From contig NZ_JARXVH010000002.1 in assembly GCF_029892565.1 (NCBI RefSeq), positions 660,501-724,500 on the forward strand: 64,000 nucleotides of DNA. Reading direction: 5' to 3'. The notes below the pieces were generated by a model that saw only the letters and a program-made list of their open reading frames with translations, did not search any database and was not told where the DNA came from. Numbering within the stretch: position 1 is the stretch's first letter; each line of letters starts with the position of its first letter. This document shows positions 43,457 through 51,134 of the stretch, piece by piece. The DNA comes from Streptomyces pseudovenezuelae. GTDB taxonomy: Bacteria; Actinomycetota; Actinomycetes; Streptomycetales; Streptomycetaceae. A program made the translations under genes and the position numbers.

Positions 43457-44662
43457 ATGGCGTATCGGTCCCTTCTGCGTGTCCCTGATGCGGGATTCTT
43501 CCCGTTGGGATTCCTGGCCCGGCTTCCCTACGCGACCTCGTCCCTCGCAACACTCATCCTTGTCCGGGCCGCCTCCGGCAGTTACGCCTTCGCCGGCCTT
43601 GCCGCGGCGACCCAGGGCATCGCCATCGCGGTCGGCGGTCCGGTCGTCGGGGCGCTGTCCGACCGCCACGGTCACCGGTCCATCGGGGCGGTCATGGCAG
43701 TCGCCAACATCGTTGCCCTGACCGGCCTCGTCGTGGCAAGCCACACCGACCGCGCGAGCATGCTCGTAGCAGCGGCCCTGGCCGGTCTCACCCAACCACA
43801 GGTCGGACCCATGGTGCGAGTGCACTGGTCACGCCTGCTGCACGCGCGCGACCAGCAGGTACTCATGCCCACCGCGCTGTCGTACGAGGCGACCGCCGAC
43901 GAGACAAGTTTCATCGTCGGACCTGCGATCGTCGGGTTGCTCACCCCGATCGGACCGACGGCGCCGACTGTGGCAGCGATGGTCCTGCTGGCTGTGGCCA
44001 CCCTGCCTTTCGCGCTGTCCCTCAGCCAACGGGCCGGCATGCGGCAGCCGACACCGAAGACGTCGAGAACTCCCTTGCCACGACGCCCACTTGCCGCCAT
44101 GTTCCTTGCCATGGCGGCGATGGGTGCCGTGTTCGGCGCAGTCCAGACCGGCGTCACTGCCTTTGCCGACGGTAGTGGGCGACCCGGCACCGCCGGGCTC
44201 CTCTACGCGACCTTCGGCATCGGCAGCGCTCTGGCAGGCGCTGCCTGCGCCTGGCTCCCTCCGCGATTCACACTGCGCCACCGGTACATGACCTTCGCGG
44301 CCACCCTGCTGCTGGGCGGGCTGACCCTTGTCGTCGGGGACAGGCTGCACGCCGTTCCGGCCGCCGTGGCCATCGCCGGCGTCACCGTGGCGCCCTACAT
44401 GATCAGTCTCTATGCCCTCACCGAACGACTCGCGCCGCCTGACCGGGCGAATGTCACGATGACGATCGTGTGCGGGGGAGGACCTCTCGGTACTGCGGCA
44501 GGGCAGGCGCTGGCCGGGTTCCTCGCCGACAGCCATGGAAGCGCCGGAGCGTTCTTGGTGGCACCGATCGCGGCAACAGCGGCACTCCTGCTGGCACTGG
44601 CAGTGCTCTTCGCGGATCGACGACTGCCTAGTGCTTGGAGTCCGGTTTCCACTCCTGGATGA
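43457..44662 (+). CDS. MFS transporter (12 TM, small multidrug/unknown substrate)
   Basis: The 401-residue protein has twelve hydrophobic segments with motif A-like GALSDRHGHRSIG near 68-80 and a second half beginning LPRRPLAAMFLAMAAMGAVFGAVQTG. This is the compact MFS group often annotated as sugar or drug exporters; the substrate cannot be deduced. ATG at 43457 follows TTGGAG by 6 bp. Its last 35 bp overlap, tail to tail, the convergent GNAT gene, so mutual antisense transcription is possible. It is separated from the glycan operon by 126 bp with no obvious hairpin. Confidence 0.85.
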   Translation: MAYRSLLRVPDAGFFPLGFLARLPYATSSLATLILVRAASGSYAFAGLAAATQGIAIAVGGPVVGALSDRHGHRSIGAVMAVANIVALTGLVVASHTDRASMLVAAALAGLTQPQVGPMVRVHWSRLLHARDQQVLMPTALSYEATADETSFIVGPAIVGLLTPIGPTAPTVAAMVLLAVATLPFALSLSQRAGMRQPTPKTSRTPLPRRPLAAMFLAMAAMGAVFGAVQTGVTAFADGSGRPGTAGLLYATFGIGSALAGAACAWLPPRFTLRHRYMTFAATLLLGGLTLVVGDRLHAVPAAVAIAGVTVAPYMISLYALTERLAPPDRANVTMTIVCGGGPLGTAAGQALAGFLADSHGSAGAFLVAPIAATAALLLALAVLFADRRLPSAWSPVSTPG

Positions 44663-45170
44663 GGAGCCCGAGGAGTACCTCGTCCAGGAATTCGCCCATC
44701 ACCCAGGCCGCGGAGCGCAGTACACCCTCGCGGACGAAGCCGTGGTGTTCGGCGGCGCGCAGCATCGCGGCGTTGTCCGAGAGCGTCTCGATCTGCAGTC
44801 GCTGCAGGCCGCGTACGACGAAGCCGTAGTGGCACAGCGCCGCGACCACGTCGGTGCCGTAGCCCTTGCCGCGGGAGGAGGGCAGCAGGCCGAGCCCGAT
44901 GTGCGCGGACCGGTTGTGGTTGTCGATGCCCCACAGTGACGCGGTGCCGACCAGAGTGCCGCCGTCCAGTTCGATCACGGAGAACTGGACGTGCCGTTCC
45001 TCCGTGTCATCGACCACGAACTGCGAGTCCTTCGAGCCGGGCGTGATCGGCCGCCACGGCCGGCTCTGGGACCGCGAGGAGGTGACCACGTCGTCGTGGA
45101 GCTCGGCCTGCAGGATCGGGATGTCGTCCTCGTGCCGAGCCCTGAGCCCGACTTTTTCGCCCTTCAGCAT
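44628..45170 (-). CDS. GNAT family N-acetyltransferase (RimJ/RimL-like)
   Basis: The 180-residue protein starts LKGEKVGLRARHEDDIPIL, typical of RimJ/RimL acetyltransferases. Acetyl-CoA binding motif A is seen in HIGLGLLPSSRGKGYGTDVVAAL (key pattern R-x-K-G-x-G at about 98-103). The later NAAMLRAAEHHGFVREGVLR is motif B. Such enzymes acetylate ribosomal proteins or small molecules; the target is unknown. The gene is convergent with, and overlaps by 35 bp, the MFS gene. Confidence 0.9.
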   Translation of the reverse strand: MLKGEKVGLRARHEDDIPILQAELHDDVVTSSRSQSRPWRPITPGSKDSQFVVDDTEERHVQFSVIELDGGTLVGTASLWGIDNHNRSAHIGLGLLPSSRGKGYGTDVVAALCHYGFVVRGLQRLQIETLSDNAAMLRAAEHHGFVREGVLRSAAWVMGEFLDEVLLGLLIQEWKPDSKH

Positions 45171-45283
45171 GCACGCTTCCTATCCGACCGGATCGGCCGC
45201 AGGCAAACCAATAAGCGCCCGTCGCGGTGTCAAGTGCGAAAGCGGGGGAACTCGGCACGTATGAGCGTTTCAGGAGGCGGAGC

Positions 45284-45646
45284 GTGAAAATGATCCATGC
45301 GGCCGATATCCGCGAGTGGCGCAACCACAATGTCGTCGACCTCAAAGGGCACAAGATCGGTGTGCTCGAATCGATCTACGTGGACACCGCCACCGACGAG
45401 TCGGCCATGGCCACGGTCCGTATCGGGCTCCCCACTCGTCAGCGGTTGGCCTTCGTTCCGGTCGACGAGGCGATTCTCGGGCCCGACTACGTAAAGGTCC
45501 CTTATGCCAAGGCGTTGGTGAAGAAGGCGCCCTCGGTCGGCATGGACGACATCCTGCCCGCCGAAGCAGAGGAAGCGATCTTCCACCACTACGACATGAC
45601 CTACCGGACCGGCGCGGACGGCGAGCGGCAACTCGCGCGCCGCTGA
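45284..45646 (+). CDS. PRC-barrel domain protein
   Basis: The 120-residue protein begins with a PRC-barrel: HNVVDLKGHKIGVLESIYVD (about 14-34) and RLAFVPVDEAILGPDYVKVPYAKALV (about 50-75). C-terminal residues 80-120 are acidic and helical, with EAIFHHYDMTYR, a form frequent in actinomycete stress clusters. PRC-barrels bind proteins or RNA; here the role is unknown. GTG at 45284 is favoured by AGGAGG six bases upstream over the ATG two codons later. It is followed by a small membrane protein and lies near a SigB-type sigma gene, suggesting stress control. Confidence 0.85.
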   Translation: MKMIHAADIREWRNHNVVDLKGHKIGVLESIYVDTATDESAMATVRIGLPTRQRLAFVPVDEAILGPDYVKVPYAKALVKKAPSVGMDDILPAEAEEAIFHHYDMTYRTGADGERQLARR

Positions 45647-45702
45647 CTCCTGCTCAGTCCGATACCCGGTCCGACCACTCAGTCCGAAGGTGGTGTTCTG
45701 CC

Positions 45703-45873
45703 ATGGTTGTTTTCCTGCTGCTCGTCCTGATCGCCGTCGTGCTGGGAATCGTCGGGGTCGCCGCGGATGGGTTGGGCTACCTGCTGGTGATCGGCGTCGC
45801 GGTTCTTGTGGCCGCGCTCGTCCTGACCGCAGTTCGCTGGTCCCGGCGCTCCGGTCGCCGCCCCATTCGATAG
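45703..45873 (+). CDS. Small two-helix membrane protein
   Basis: The 56-residue product is almost entirely hydrophobic in residues 2-42 (VFLLLVLIAVVLGIVGVAA and LVIGVAVLVAALVL), with a basic tail RWSRRSGRRPIR, so two transmembrane helices with the tail inside are expected. An AAGGTGG sequence 8 bp before the ATG supports translation. No function is known; similar tiny membrane proteins are often induced by stress sigma factors. Confidence 0.65.
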   Translation: MVVFLLLVLIAVVLGIVGVAADGLGYLLVIGVAVLVAALVLTAVRWSRRSGRRPIR

Positions 45874-45882
45874 CGGCGGCGG

Positions 45883-46311
45883 TCAGGAGGGCTTGCCCAG
45901 AGACCAGCCCGATACGTCCGTCAGCCGGCCGCGCCACAGGGGCATGACTACCGGATCGCTCCCGGTGACGCCGGTGGCATCGCGCAGATGGATCCACTGA
46001 GGCAGCCGTTGCGGGGTGTCGTGGCCCTGCTTGTCGACGACGGCCTGGTCCACCTGTTGCGGAAAGTGTTCCAGCACCTCAGCGCCCGGGCCGTCGAGGC
46101 CGCGCAGACTGCGGGCCCACTCGGCCGTCCACGCCTCGTGGGAGATCAGATCGCCGTAGAGGAAGCCGCCTCCGACGACCAGCGTCAGCGGCAGAGTCGC
46201 CTGGGCGTCCTGGCCGATCAGCCGTATCAGCATCTGCAGTTGGAGATCCGGGACGGGCTCGGTCACGACCGGCGCGGACGGCTGGTGGAGGGCGTCGTGC
46301 TCTGTGCTCAT
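45883..46311 (-). CDS. GvpU-like gas vesicle accessory-type protein
   Basis: The 142-residue protein resembles GvpU: LPLTLVVGGGFLYGDLISHE in the first half, QWIHLRDA in the middle, and the family-like end LWRGRLTDVSGWSLGK. GvpU proteins are accessory factors of gas vesicle gene clusters, but no structural gvp gene is visible in this window. In streptomycetes such genes can occur with stress regulators, as here (SigB-type sigma 55 bp upstream on the same strand). The family call is from memory of GvpU sequences, without a search. Confidence 0.55.
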   Translation of the reverse strand: MSTEHDALHQPSAPVVTEPVPDLQLQMLIRLIGQDAQATLPLTLVVGGGFLYGDLISHEAWTAEWARSLRGLDGPGAEVLEHFPQQVDQAVVDKQGHDTPQRLPQWIHLRDATGVTGSDPVVMPLWRGRLTDVSGWSLGKPS

Positions 46312-46366
46312 GTCCGGTCGTCCTTCTGAGGCTGTGCGGGTGGGCCCGGGTGCGGCTACGGGGAAC

Positions 46367-47236
46367 TCACGTGTCCAGGAGGCCGGTGCGGAGTTTGGTG
46401 AGGGTGCGGGTCAGTAGGCGGGAGATGTGCATCTGGGACAGGTGCAGCTCGCGGCCGATGTCCGCCTGGGTCATCTCCTGGCCGAAGCGCATCTCGATGA
46501 TGGTCCGCTCGCGGTCGTCGAGCTTCTGGAGCAGCGGGGCGAGCGTGTGCAGGTCCTCGAACAGGTCCATCGCCGGGTCGACGTCGCCGATGGTGTCCGC
46601 GTACTTCGGTCCCTCGCCGCCTTCCTCGTCGCCGCCCGGGGTGTCGATGGAGCCGGCGACGTAGCCGTTGGCGGCGAGGAGGCCCTCGATCACCTCGTCC
46701 TCGGTGAGTTCGAGGTGATCTGCGAGTTCCTTCACCGTCGGCGGGCGGTTCAGAGCGGTGGCGAGAGTCTCCTGGCTCTTGGCGAGGTTGACGCGCAATT
46801 CCTGCAGACGCCGCGGGACGTGGACGGCCCAGGTGGTGTCGCGGAAGAACCGCTTGATCTCGCCGACGATGTAAGGAATCGCGAACGACGTGAACTCGAC
46901 CTCACGCGACAGGTCGAACCGGTCGATGGCCTTGATCAGACCGATCGTCCCGACCTGGATGACGTCCTCCATATCACCGCTGCCCCGGTTGCGGAAACGG
47001 CGGGCCGCGAAGGCCACCAGGGACAGGTTCATCTCGATCAGGGTGTTGCGCGCGTACTGATACTCGCGGGTGCCCTCCTCCAGGACCTGCAACCGGTCCA
47101 GGAACAGCCGGGACAGTGCGCGTGCGTCCTTGGGGGCGACCTTGCCGCCGTCCTCGATCCAGGGCAACTCGTCCGAGGCTTCGGACGTTCCCGTCGTGCA
47201 GGCGGTTGCTTCGCGGGCGTTCACGGAGGAGGTCAC
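46367..47236 (-). CDS. RNA polymerase sigma factor, SigB/SigF/SigG family
   Basis: The 289-residue group 3 sigma factor has region 2 (LIEMNLSLVAFAARRF, then DMEDVIQVGTIGLIKAIDRFD and REVEFTSFAIPYIVGEIKRFFRD), region 3 (VPRRLQELRVNLAK, PPTVKELADHLELT) and region 4 (DDRERTIIEMRFGQEMTQADIGRELHLSQMHISRLL, given by its ends). Members respond to osmotic, stationary or developmental stress under anti-sigma control. No anti-sigma gene is adjacent. The GvpU-like gene lies directly downstream; PRC-barrel and small membrane genes nearby may be in its regulon. Confidence 0.92.
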   Translation of the reverse strand: MTSSVNAREATACTTGTSEASDELPWIEDGGKVAPKDARALSRLFLDRLQVLEEGTREYQYARNTLIEMNLSLVAFAARRFRNRGSGDMEDVIQVGTIGLIKAIDRFDLSREVEFTSFAIPYIVGEIKRFFRDTTWAVHVPRRLQELRVNLAKSQETLATALNRPPTVKELADHLELTEDEVIEGLLAANGYVAGSIDTPGGDEEGGEGPKYADTIGDVDPAMDLFEDLHTLAPLLQKLDDRERTIIEMRFGQEMTQADIGRELHLSQMHISRLLTRTLTKLRTGLLDT

Positions 47237-47544
47237 TGTGCCGCCTTAGCTGGAAAGCAGGGTAGGCGTCTCTTGCCCGCTGTGGCCGCAAGCATGTCCA
47301 TGCGGACCCCACCACTTCTGCGACCGCGACGAGGGGGCCGTGCTCGCCGCGCCGACTCAGGGGTTCGCAGCCGCGGAACGGGGGTGGCAACCGGTCGTCC
47401 GTGGCCCGCAGCGCATTGCCGTTCGCTCATCGTGGGCGCGCTGAATTCCCCGCTATCTCACAAGTATTCACTGCCCCCTCGCTGCGGATTCCGAGGCGTG
47501 AAGGGGGGAGTGCAGGGCACATGAGTGTGCGGAGGTTGATAACT
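47237..47544. other. Divergent intergenic region
   Basis: About 308 bp separate the sigma gene and the hydrophobic-protein gene. A GGGTAG near 47262 resembles a -10 of SigB-type promoters but is far from the downstream start. No gene is supported here. Confidence 0.35.
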
Positions 47545-47715
47545 ATGGTTCCCGTACTTCTCGTTCTGCTTCTCGCGCTAATTCTTTTCGGTGCTGGTTT
47601 CGCTCTCAAGGCTTTGTGGTGGATAGCCATCGTCGTCTTGGTGGTCTGGTTGTTGGGTTTCGTGGTCCGACCCGCCGGGCACGGCGGCCGCAAGGGCCGT
47701 TGGTACCGCTGGTAA
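47545..47715 (+). CDS. Small hydrophobic membrane protein
   Basis: The 56-residue product is hydrophobic from residue 2 to 40 (VPVLLVLLLALILFGAGFAL; IAVVLVVWLLGFVV-type second segment) and ends in a Gly/Arg/Trp-rich tail GGRKGRWYRW. This pattern of a conserved streptomycete hydrophobic protein of 50-57 residues is familiar, but its function is unknown. ATG at 47545 has GGAGG nine bases upstream; an earlier in-frame ATG at 47521 would add eight polar residues and lacks such a site. A 15-bp hairpin follows the stop. Confidence 0.75.
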   Translation: MVPVLLVLLLALILFGAGFALKALWWIAIVVLVVWLLGFVVRPAGHGGRKGRWYRW

Positions 47716-47728
47716 ACAACATTCGAGC

Positions 47729-47765
47729 GAAGGGCCCCGTCGAATGTTTTTCGACGGGGCCCTTC
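47729..47765. terminator. Perfect 15-bp hairpin terminator
   Basis: GAAGGGCCCCGTCGA (47729-47743) pairs perfectly with 47751-47765 around the loop ATGTTTT. It lies between convergent genes (hydrophobic protein and methyltransferase) and probably terminates both. Confidence 0.85.
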
Positions 47766-47779
47766 GGCATGTGCCATGG

Positions 47780-48580
47780 CTACTGGTGCGCTGTGTAGAC
47801 GGTCGCGGTCATCGGCGCCGTCACCGGGCCGCTGCCGAGGCGGTCCGTCATCTTCTGCGTGACGGCGGCCTGGAGGGCCTGCGCATCTTCGCGGTCTTGC
47901 ACGGCGGCGCTCACCGGCGTGCCGGTGAGGAACCCGGTGGCAACGGAGGCTGCCGAATCCGCGACGCCTTCCAGCGTGACCTCCTCGGCGGCGGCCAGGG
48001 TCAGTCCGGCGGCCGCGAGGTCCGCGGCGACCACGGCCGGATCGGAGTAGCCATGGGGCACATCCCTCAGGAACGGGGGCACCGCGTCGGGCATGGACTG
48101 TTCCAGGGCGGTCTGGAAGGCGGCCCCGAACCCGTGCGAGGCCAGCGGACCCCAACTGTTGAACAAGAACCGCCCCTGCGGTGCCAGGACCCGGCGCACC
48201 TCGGCGTAGGCGGCGGGCCTGTCGGGGAAGAACATCACCCCGAACTGGCACACAACGAGGTCGAAGCTGCCGTCCTCGAAGGGCAACTCCTGGGCATCCG
48301 CCTGCCGCCAGTCCGCGCGCGGTTCCCGGGCCGATCCTGCGGTGACCATCGCTTCGTTGAGGTCGGTCGCCACCACCGAGGCCGTGGGCACCGCGGTGAG
48401 CACGGCCGAGGTCAACGCCCCGGTTCCGGCGGCGAGCTCCAGGACCGTGCGGGGCCGCAGCGCTGCCGCCCTGGCGGCCAGGTCGGCGGCGAAGGGCTGG
48501 AAGAAGACCGGTACCAGGTGGCGTTCGTAGGCCTCGGGCATGGACCGTGTCCACCGCCGGTTCGCATCGTCTGTGCTCAC
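47780..48580 (-). CDS. Class I SAM-dependent methyltransferase
   Basis: The 266-residue protein has the SAM-binding motif LELAAGTGALT (near 45-55), an acidic end of strand 2 (VVATDLNEAM), DAQELPFEDGSFDLVVCQFG (motif II/III) and FPDRPAAYAEVRRVLAPQGRFLF (motif IV region). This is the UbiE/MenG-like small-molecule methyltransferase group. It starts at GTG 48580. It reads toward the 15-bp hairpin. The substrate is unknown; it lies beside, and on the same strand as, the FAD monooxygenase with a 143-bp gap, so a joint tailoring role is possible but unproven. Confidence 0.88.
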   Translation of the reverse strand: MSTDDANRRWTRSMPEAYERHLVPVFFQPFAADLAARAAALRPRTVLELAAGTGALTSAVLTAVPTASVVATDLNEAMVTAGSAREPRADWRQADAQELPFEDGSFDLVVCQFGVMFFPDRPAAYAEVRRVLAPQGRFLFNSWGPLASHGFGAAFQTALEQSMPDAVPPFLRDVPHGYSDPAVVAADLAAAGLTLAAAEEVTLEGVADSAASVATGFLTGTPVSAAVQDREDAQALQAAVTQKMTDRLGSGPVTAPMTATVYTAHQ

Positions 48581-48723
48581 CTGGCAGACACTAGCCCCGG
48601 GGGGAGGCCCGACGGCGGATCGCCGCAGCCACCGCGGCTGCGTGCCGGCGTTGCTGCCCAGCCACTCGGGCAGGGCAGGGAGGAGCACAGCCGGGGAGGT
48701 CCACGAATGGCTTCCCTCAGCGA

Positions 48724-50325
48724 TCACCCCACCGGCTCGGGCTCGGGTGAGGACGACGGCACGCCGGCCCATCGATGCAGGGCGGCTTCGAGGCCGGTGA
48801 CAGCGGCGGCGGTGTCGGTGGTGTCGGAGGCCCAGGCGACAACCCCGTCCGGGCGTACCAACACCCCGGTCGGCGCCGCGTGTTCGTCGATCACGCTGCG
48901 CACCCGACCGGCCCAGGCTCCGGCGAGGCGGGCGAACGCGCCGTCCTGACTGCGGTCGAGCAGCAGGAACCCGCCGCCGTGACCGTGGTCGACCAGACGG
49001 GACCCGTCCGTCAGCCACAGGTCGGGGACGAACCGCCCGACCAGTGGATGGTCGCCGGGCAGGTCGATGCGCTGGTCGACTCCGGCGATCTTCTTGACCG
49101 CGTACGTCGTGCCGTCCCGAGTGCCCAGCAGCTCGGCGACGACCTCCCGGAGAGCGGCCGACTTGGCGTCCCCGCGCAGCACGCCGATCTGGGCCCGCGT
49201 CCAGTCCAGCACCCACGCACCGAGAGGACGACGTTCGGCGTCGTAGGTGTCGAGCAGCCCTTCGGGCGCCCACCCGGCGACCACGGCACCGAGCTTCCAA
49301 CCGAGGTTCATCGCGTCACCGAACCCGAGATTGAGCCCCTGGCCGCCGAACGGCGAGTGCACGTGCGCGGAGTCACCGGCCAGCAGCACCCTCCCCGACC
49401 AATAGGTGGCGGCCTGGCGGGCGTTGTCGGTCCAACGGGTCGCGGTGCCACGCAGCGCGGTCAGCGTGACGTCGGTGCCCGAGACCCGACGCAGAGTGGA
49501 CTGCAGTTCCTCAAGGGTCACCGGCGCCGAGCGATCGGCGGGAGCGCCGCCGAACTCCACGGTGACCACTCGCCCGGGCTGCGGCCCGCAGCGATACGCC
49601 CCCCGGGTCGACCACGCCCATCCGCTCGCGAGTTTGTCGGGATCGGCGATGTCGACGAGCGCCAGGTGCCCGGCGAGTTCGGGGTCGGTGCCGGGAAAGT
49701 CGATGCCCGCGAGACGGCGTACGGTGCTGCGCCCACCGTCGCACCCGACCAGCCACCCGGTGCGCACCGCGCCGGCGGTGGTGCCGACGAGCACGCCGTC
49801 ACCGGTGTCTTCGAGCGCGGTGACCTCCACCCCGCGACGCACGCTTACGCCGAGTCGCGCGAGGTGCTCGGTCAGCAGAGCCTCCAGCTCACGCTGCGGC
49901 ACCATCCGCGCTCCGTCGGCCGCGGTGTGCGCGGCGAGATCGGGATCCGACCAGTCCACGAGGTCGGCGTCGAGGACGATCCCCGCGAAGTGCCCGGTGA
50001 ACCGCGAGTCGGGTGCTCGCCGGCCCTCACCAGGCGTATGTCCCTCACCGGGTTTCCGCTTGTGGGCCATGCGGGCGAACGCCCCAACCCGCTCAAGCAG
50101 CTCCCGCTGCACCTCTTCGGCGGCGGGCAGCAGGCCGCGGCGGTCGAGTGCCTCGGCCGTCGGCACGTTGATCGATCCCGCCTTCATCGCCTCGCTCGGC
50201 TCGGCGAGTCGCTCGAGTACCTGCACCGTCGCCCCGGAGAGCGCCAGCTCGACGGCGAGCACGAGGCCCACCGGCCCGGCGCCGACCACGGTCACGTCCA
50301 TGTCCTGGTTCATATCCATGTTCAT
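48724..50325 (-). CDS. FAD-dependent aromatic monooxygenase (PHBH/Rox-like)
   Basis: The 533-residue protein is a class A flavoprotein monooxygenase: VTVVGAGPVGLVLAVELA (FAD-binding GxGxxG at about 11-16), LVGCDGGRSTVRRLAG (DG motif) and RVLLAGDSAHVHSPFGGQGLNLGFGDA (GD motif, ends quoted). It hydroxylates aromatic substrates or inactivates antibiotics such as rifamycins; the substrate is unknown. Several Met codons near the start are possible (50325, 50319, 50313, 50301); the first fits a transcript starting at about 50332 from a TTGACA/TAGAAC promoter. It is divergent from a TetR gene, with twin operators overlapping its promoter. Confidence 0.9.
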   Translation of the reverse strand: MNMDMNQDMDVTVVGAGPVGLVLAVELALSGATVQVLERLAEPSEAMKAGSINVPTAEALDRRGLLPAAEEVQRELLERVGAFARMAHKRKPGEGHTPGEGRRAPDSRFTGHFAGIVLDADLVDWSDPDLAAHTAADGARMVPQRELEALLTEHLARLGVSVRRGVEVTALEDTGDGVLVGTTAGAVRTGWLVGCDGGRSTVRRLAGIDFPGTDPELAGHLALVDIADPDKLASGWAWSTRGAYRCGPQPGRVVTVEFGGAPADRSAPVTLEELQSTLRRVSGTDVTLTALRGTATRWTDNARQAATYWSGRVLLAGDSAHVHSPFGGQGLNLGFGDAMNLGWKLGAVVAGWAPEGLLDTYDAERRPLGAWVLDWTRAQIGVLRGDAKSAALREVVAELLGTRDGTTYAVKKIAGVDQRIDLPGDHPLVGRFVPDLWLTDGSRLVDHGHGGGFLLLDRSQDGAFARLAGAWAGRVRSVIDEHAAPTGVLVRPDGVVAWASDTTDTAAAVTGLEAALHRWAGVPSSSPEPEPVG

Positions 50326-50331
50326 GTTCAC

Positions 50332-50362
50332 GAACACTGTTCTAGTTACGAACACTGTTCGT
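50332..50362. promoter_or_regulatory. Twin TetR operators in divergent monooxygenase/tetR promoter
   Basis: The palindrome GAACACTGTTC occurs twice, at 50332-50342 and 50350-50360, exactly 18 bp apart; the second extends to ACGAACACTGTTCGT (50348-50362). They overlap a - strand promoter (TTGACA at 50367-50362, 17-bp spacer, TAGAAC at 50344-50339), so TetR would block the monooxygenase gene. Confidence 0.75.
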
Positions 50363-50381
50363 GTCAAGTTATAGTGGTCGG

Positions 50382-51119
50382 GTGAATCCGAGAGAGCGAC
50401 GCGCGGCACGCCACCAGCCGCCGAACCCCGAGGCCGAGACCGCCCCCCGGCCGCGGCGCCGCAAGGCCCCGATCACCGTGGAACAGGTCGTCGACACCGC
50501 GCTGGCCGTCATCGCCGCAGAGGGCTACGAGGCGCTGACCATGCGCCGACTGGCCGGCGCCCTCGACACCGGACCCGCCTCGCTCTACGCCCACGTGGTC
50601 AACAAGGCCGACCTCGACGAGCTGCTCATCGGCCGGCTGTGTGCCGCGCTCGTACTGCCCAGGCCCGATGCCGAGAGCGCCCCCGCAGCTTGGCGGGAGC
50701 AGATCCGCAGCGTGTGCACACAGATGCGCGACCAGTACCTGAAGTACCCCGGGATCTCCCGCGCCGCGTTCGCCATGGCGCCCACCAACCTCGAGATCCT
50801 GCGCGTCAGCGAGGGAATGCTGGCGATCCTGCTCGCCGCCGGCGTCGCCCCGCAGGCCGCCGCCTGGGCCATCGACGCCCTCTTGCTGTACGTGGCCGCC
50901 TACTGCCTGGAGACATCGATCGCGCGCCAGCGATCAGCAGATGACGACGTCGCCTGGGTCGTCGACCGCGACGAACTCCTGCGCCGGCTCACCGCCCTGC
51001 CTGCCGAGACCTTCCCCCACACCACGAGCCACGCCGCCGAACTCACCGCCGGCGAAGGCCACGACCGCTTCGACTTCACCCTCGCCCTGATGATCGACGG
51101 CCTCGCACACCGCCAGTAG
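50382..51119 (+). CDS. TetR-family transcriptional regulator
   Basis: The 245-residue protein has a basic leader, then the TetR HTH at about 28-75 (ITVEQVVDTALAVIAAEGYEALTMRRLAGAL with TGPASLYAHVVNKADLDELLI, ends quoted). The C-terminal ligand domain resembles TetR_C/TetR-type tetracycline-like repressors (PGISRAAFAMAPTNLEILRVSEGML). An in-frame GTG at 50361 lies upstream of the TATAGT -10 box (50370-50375), so the GTG at 50382, which coincides with the expected transcript start, is preferred as a leaderless start. It probably represses the divergent monooxygenase. Confidence 0.85.
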   Translation: MNPRERRAARHQPPNPEAETAPRPRRRKAPITVEQVVDTALAVIAAEGYEALTMRRLAGALDTGPASLYAHVVNKADLDELLIGRLCAALVLPRPDAESAPAAWREQIRSVCTQMRDQYLKYPGISRAAFAMAPTNLEILRVSEGMLAILLAAGVAPQAAAWAIDALLLYVAAYCLETSIARQRSADDDVAWVVDRDELLRRLTALPAETFPHTTSHAAELTAGEGHDRFDFTLALMIDGLAHRQ

Positions 51120-51134
51120 CTGTCGTGCTCCCCC

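Noticed and set aside
47521..47544. Earlier ATG for the small hydrophobic protein
   Set aside because: GGAGG lies inside this segment at correct spacing for the ATG at 47545, which also matches the usual N-terminus of such proteins.
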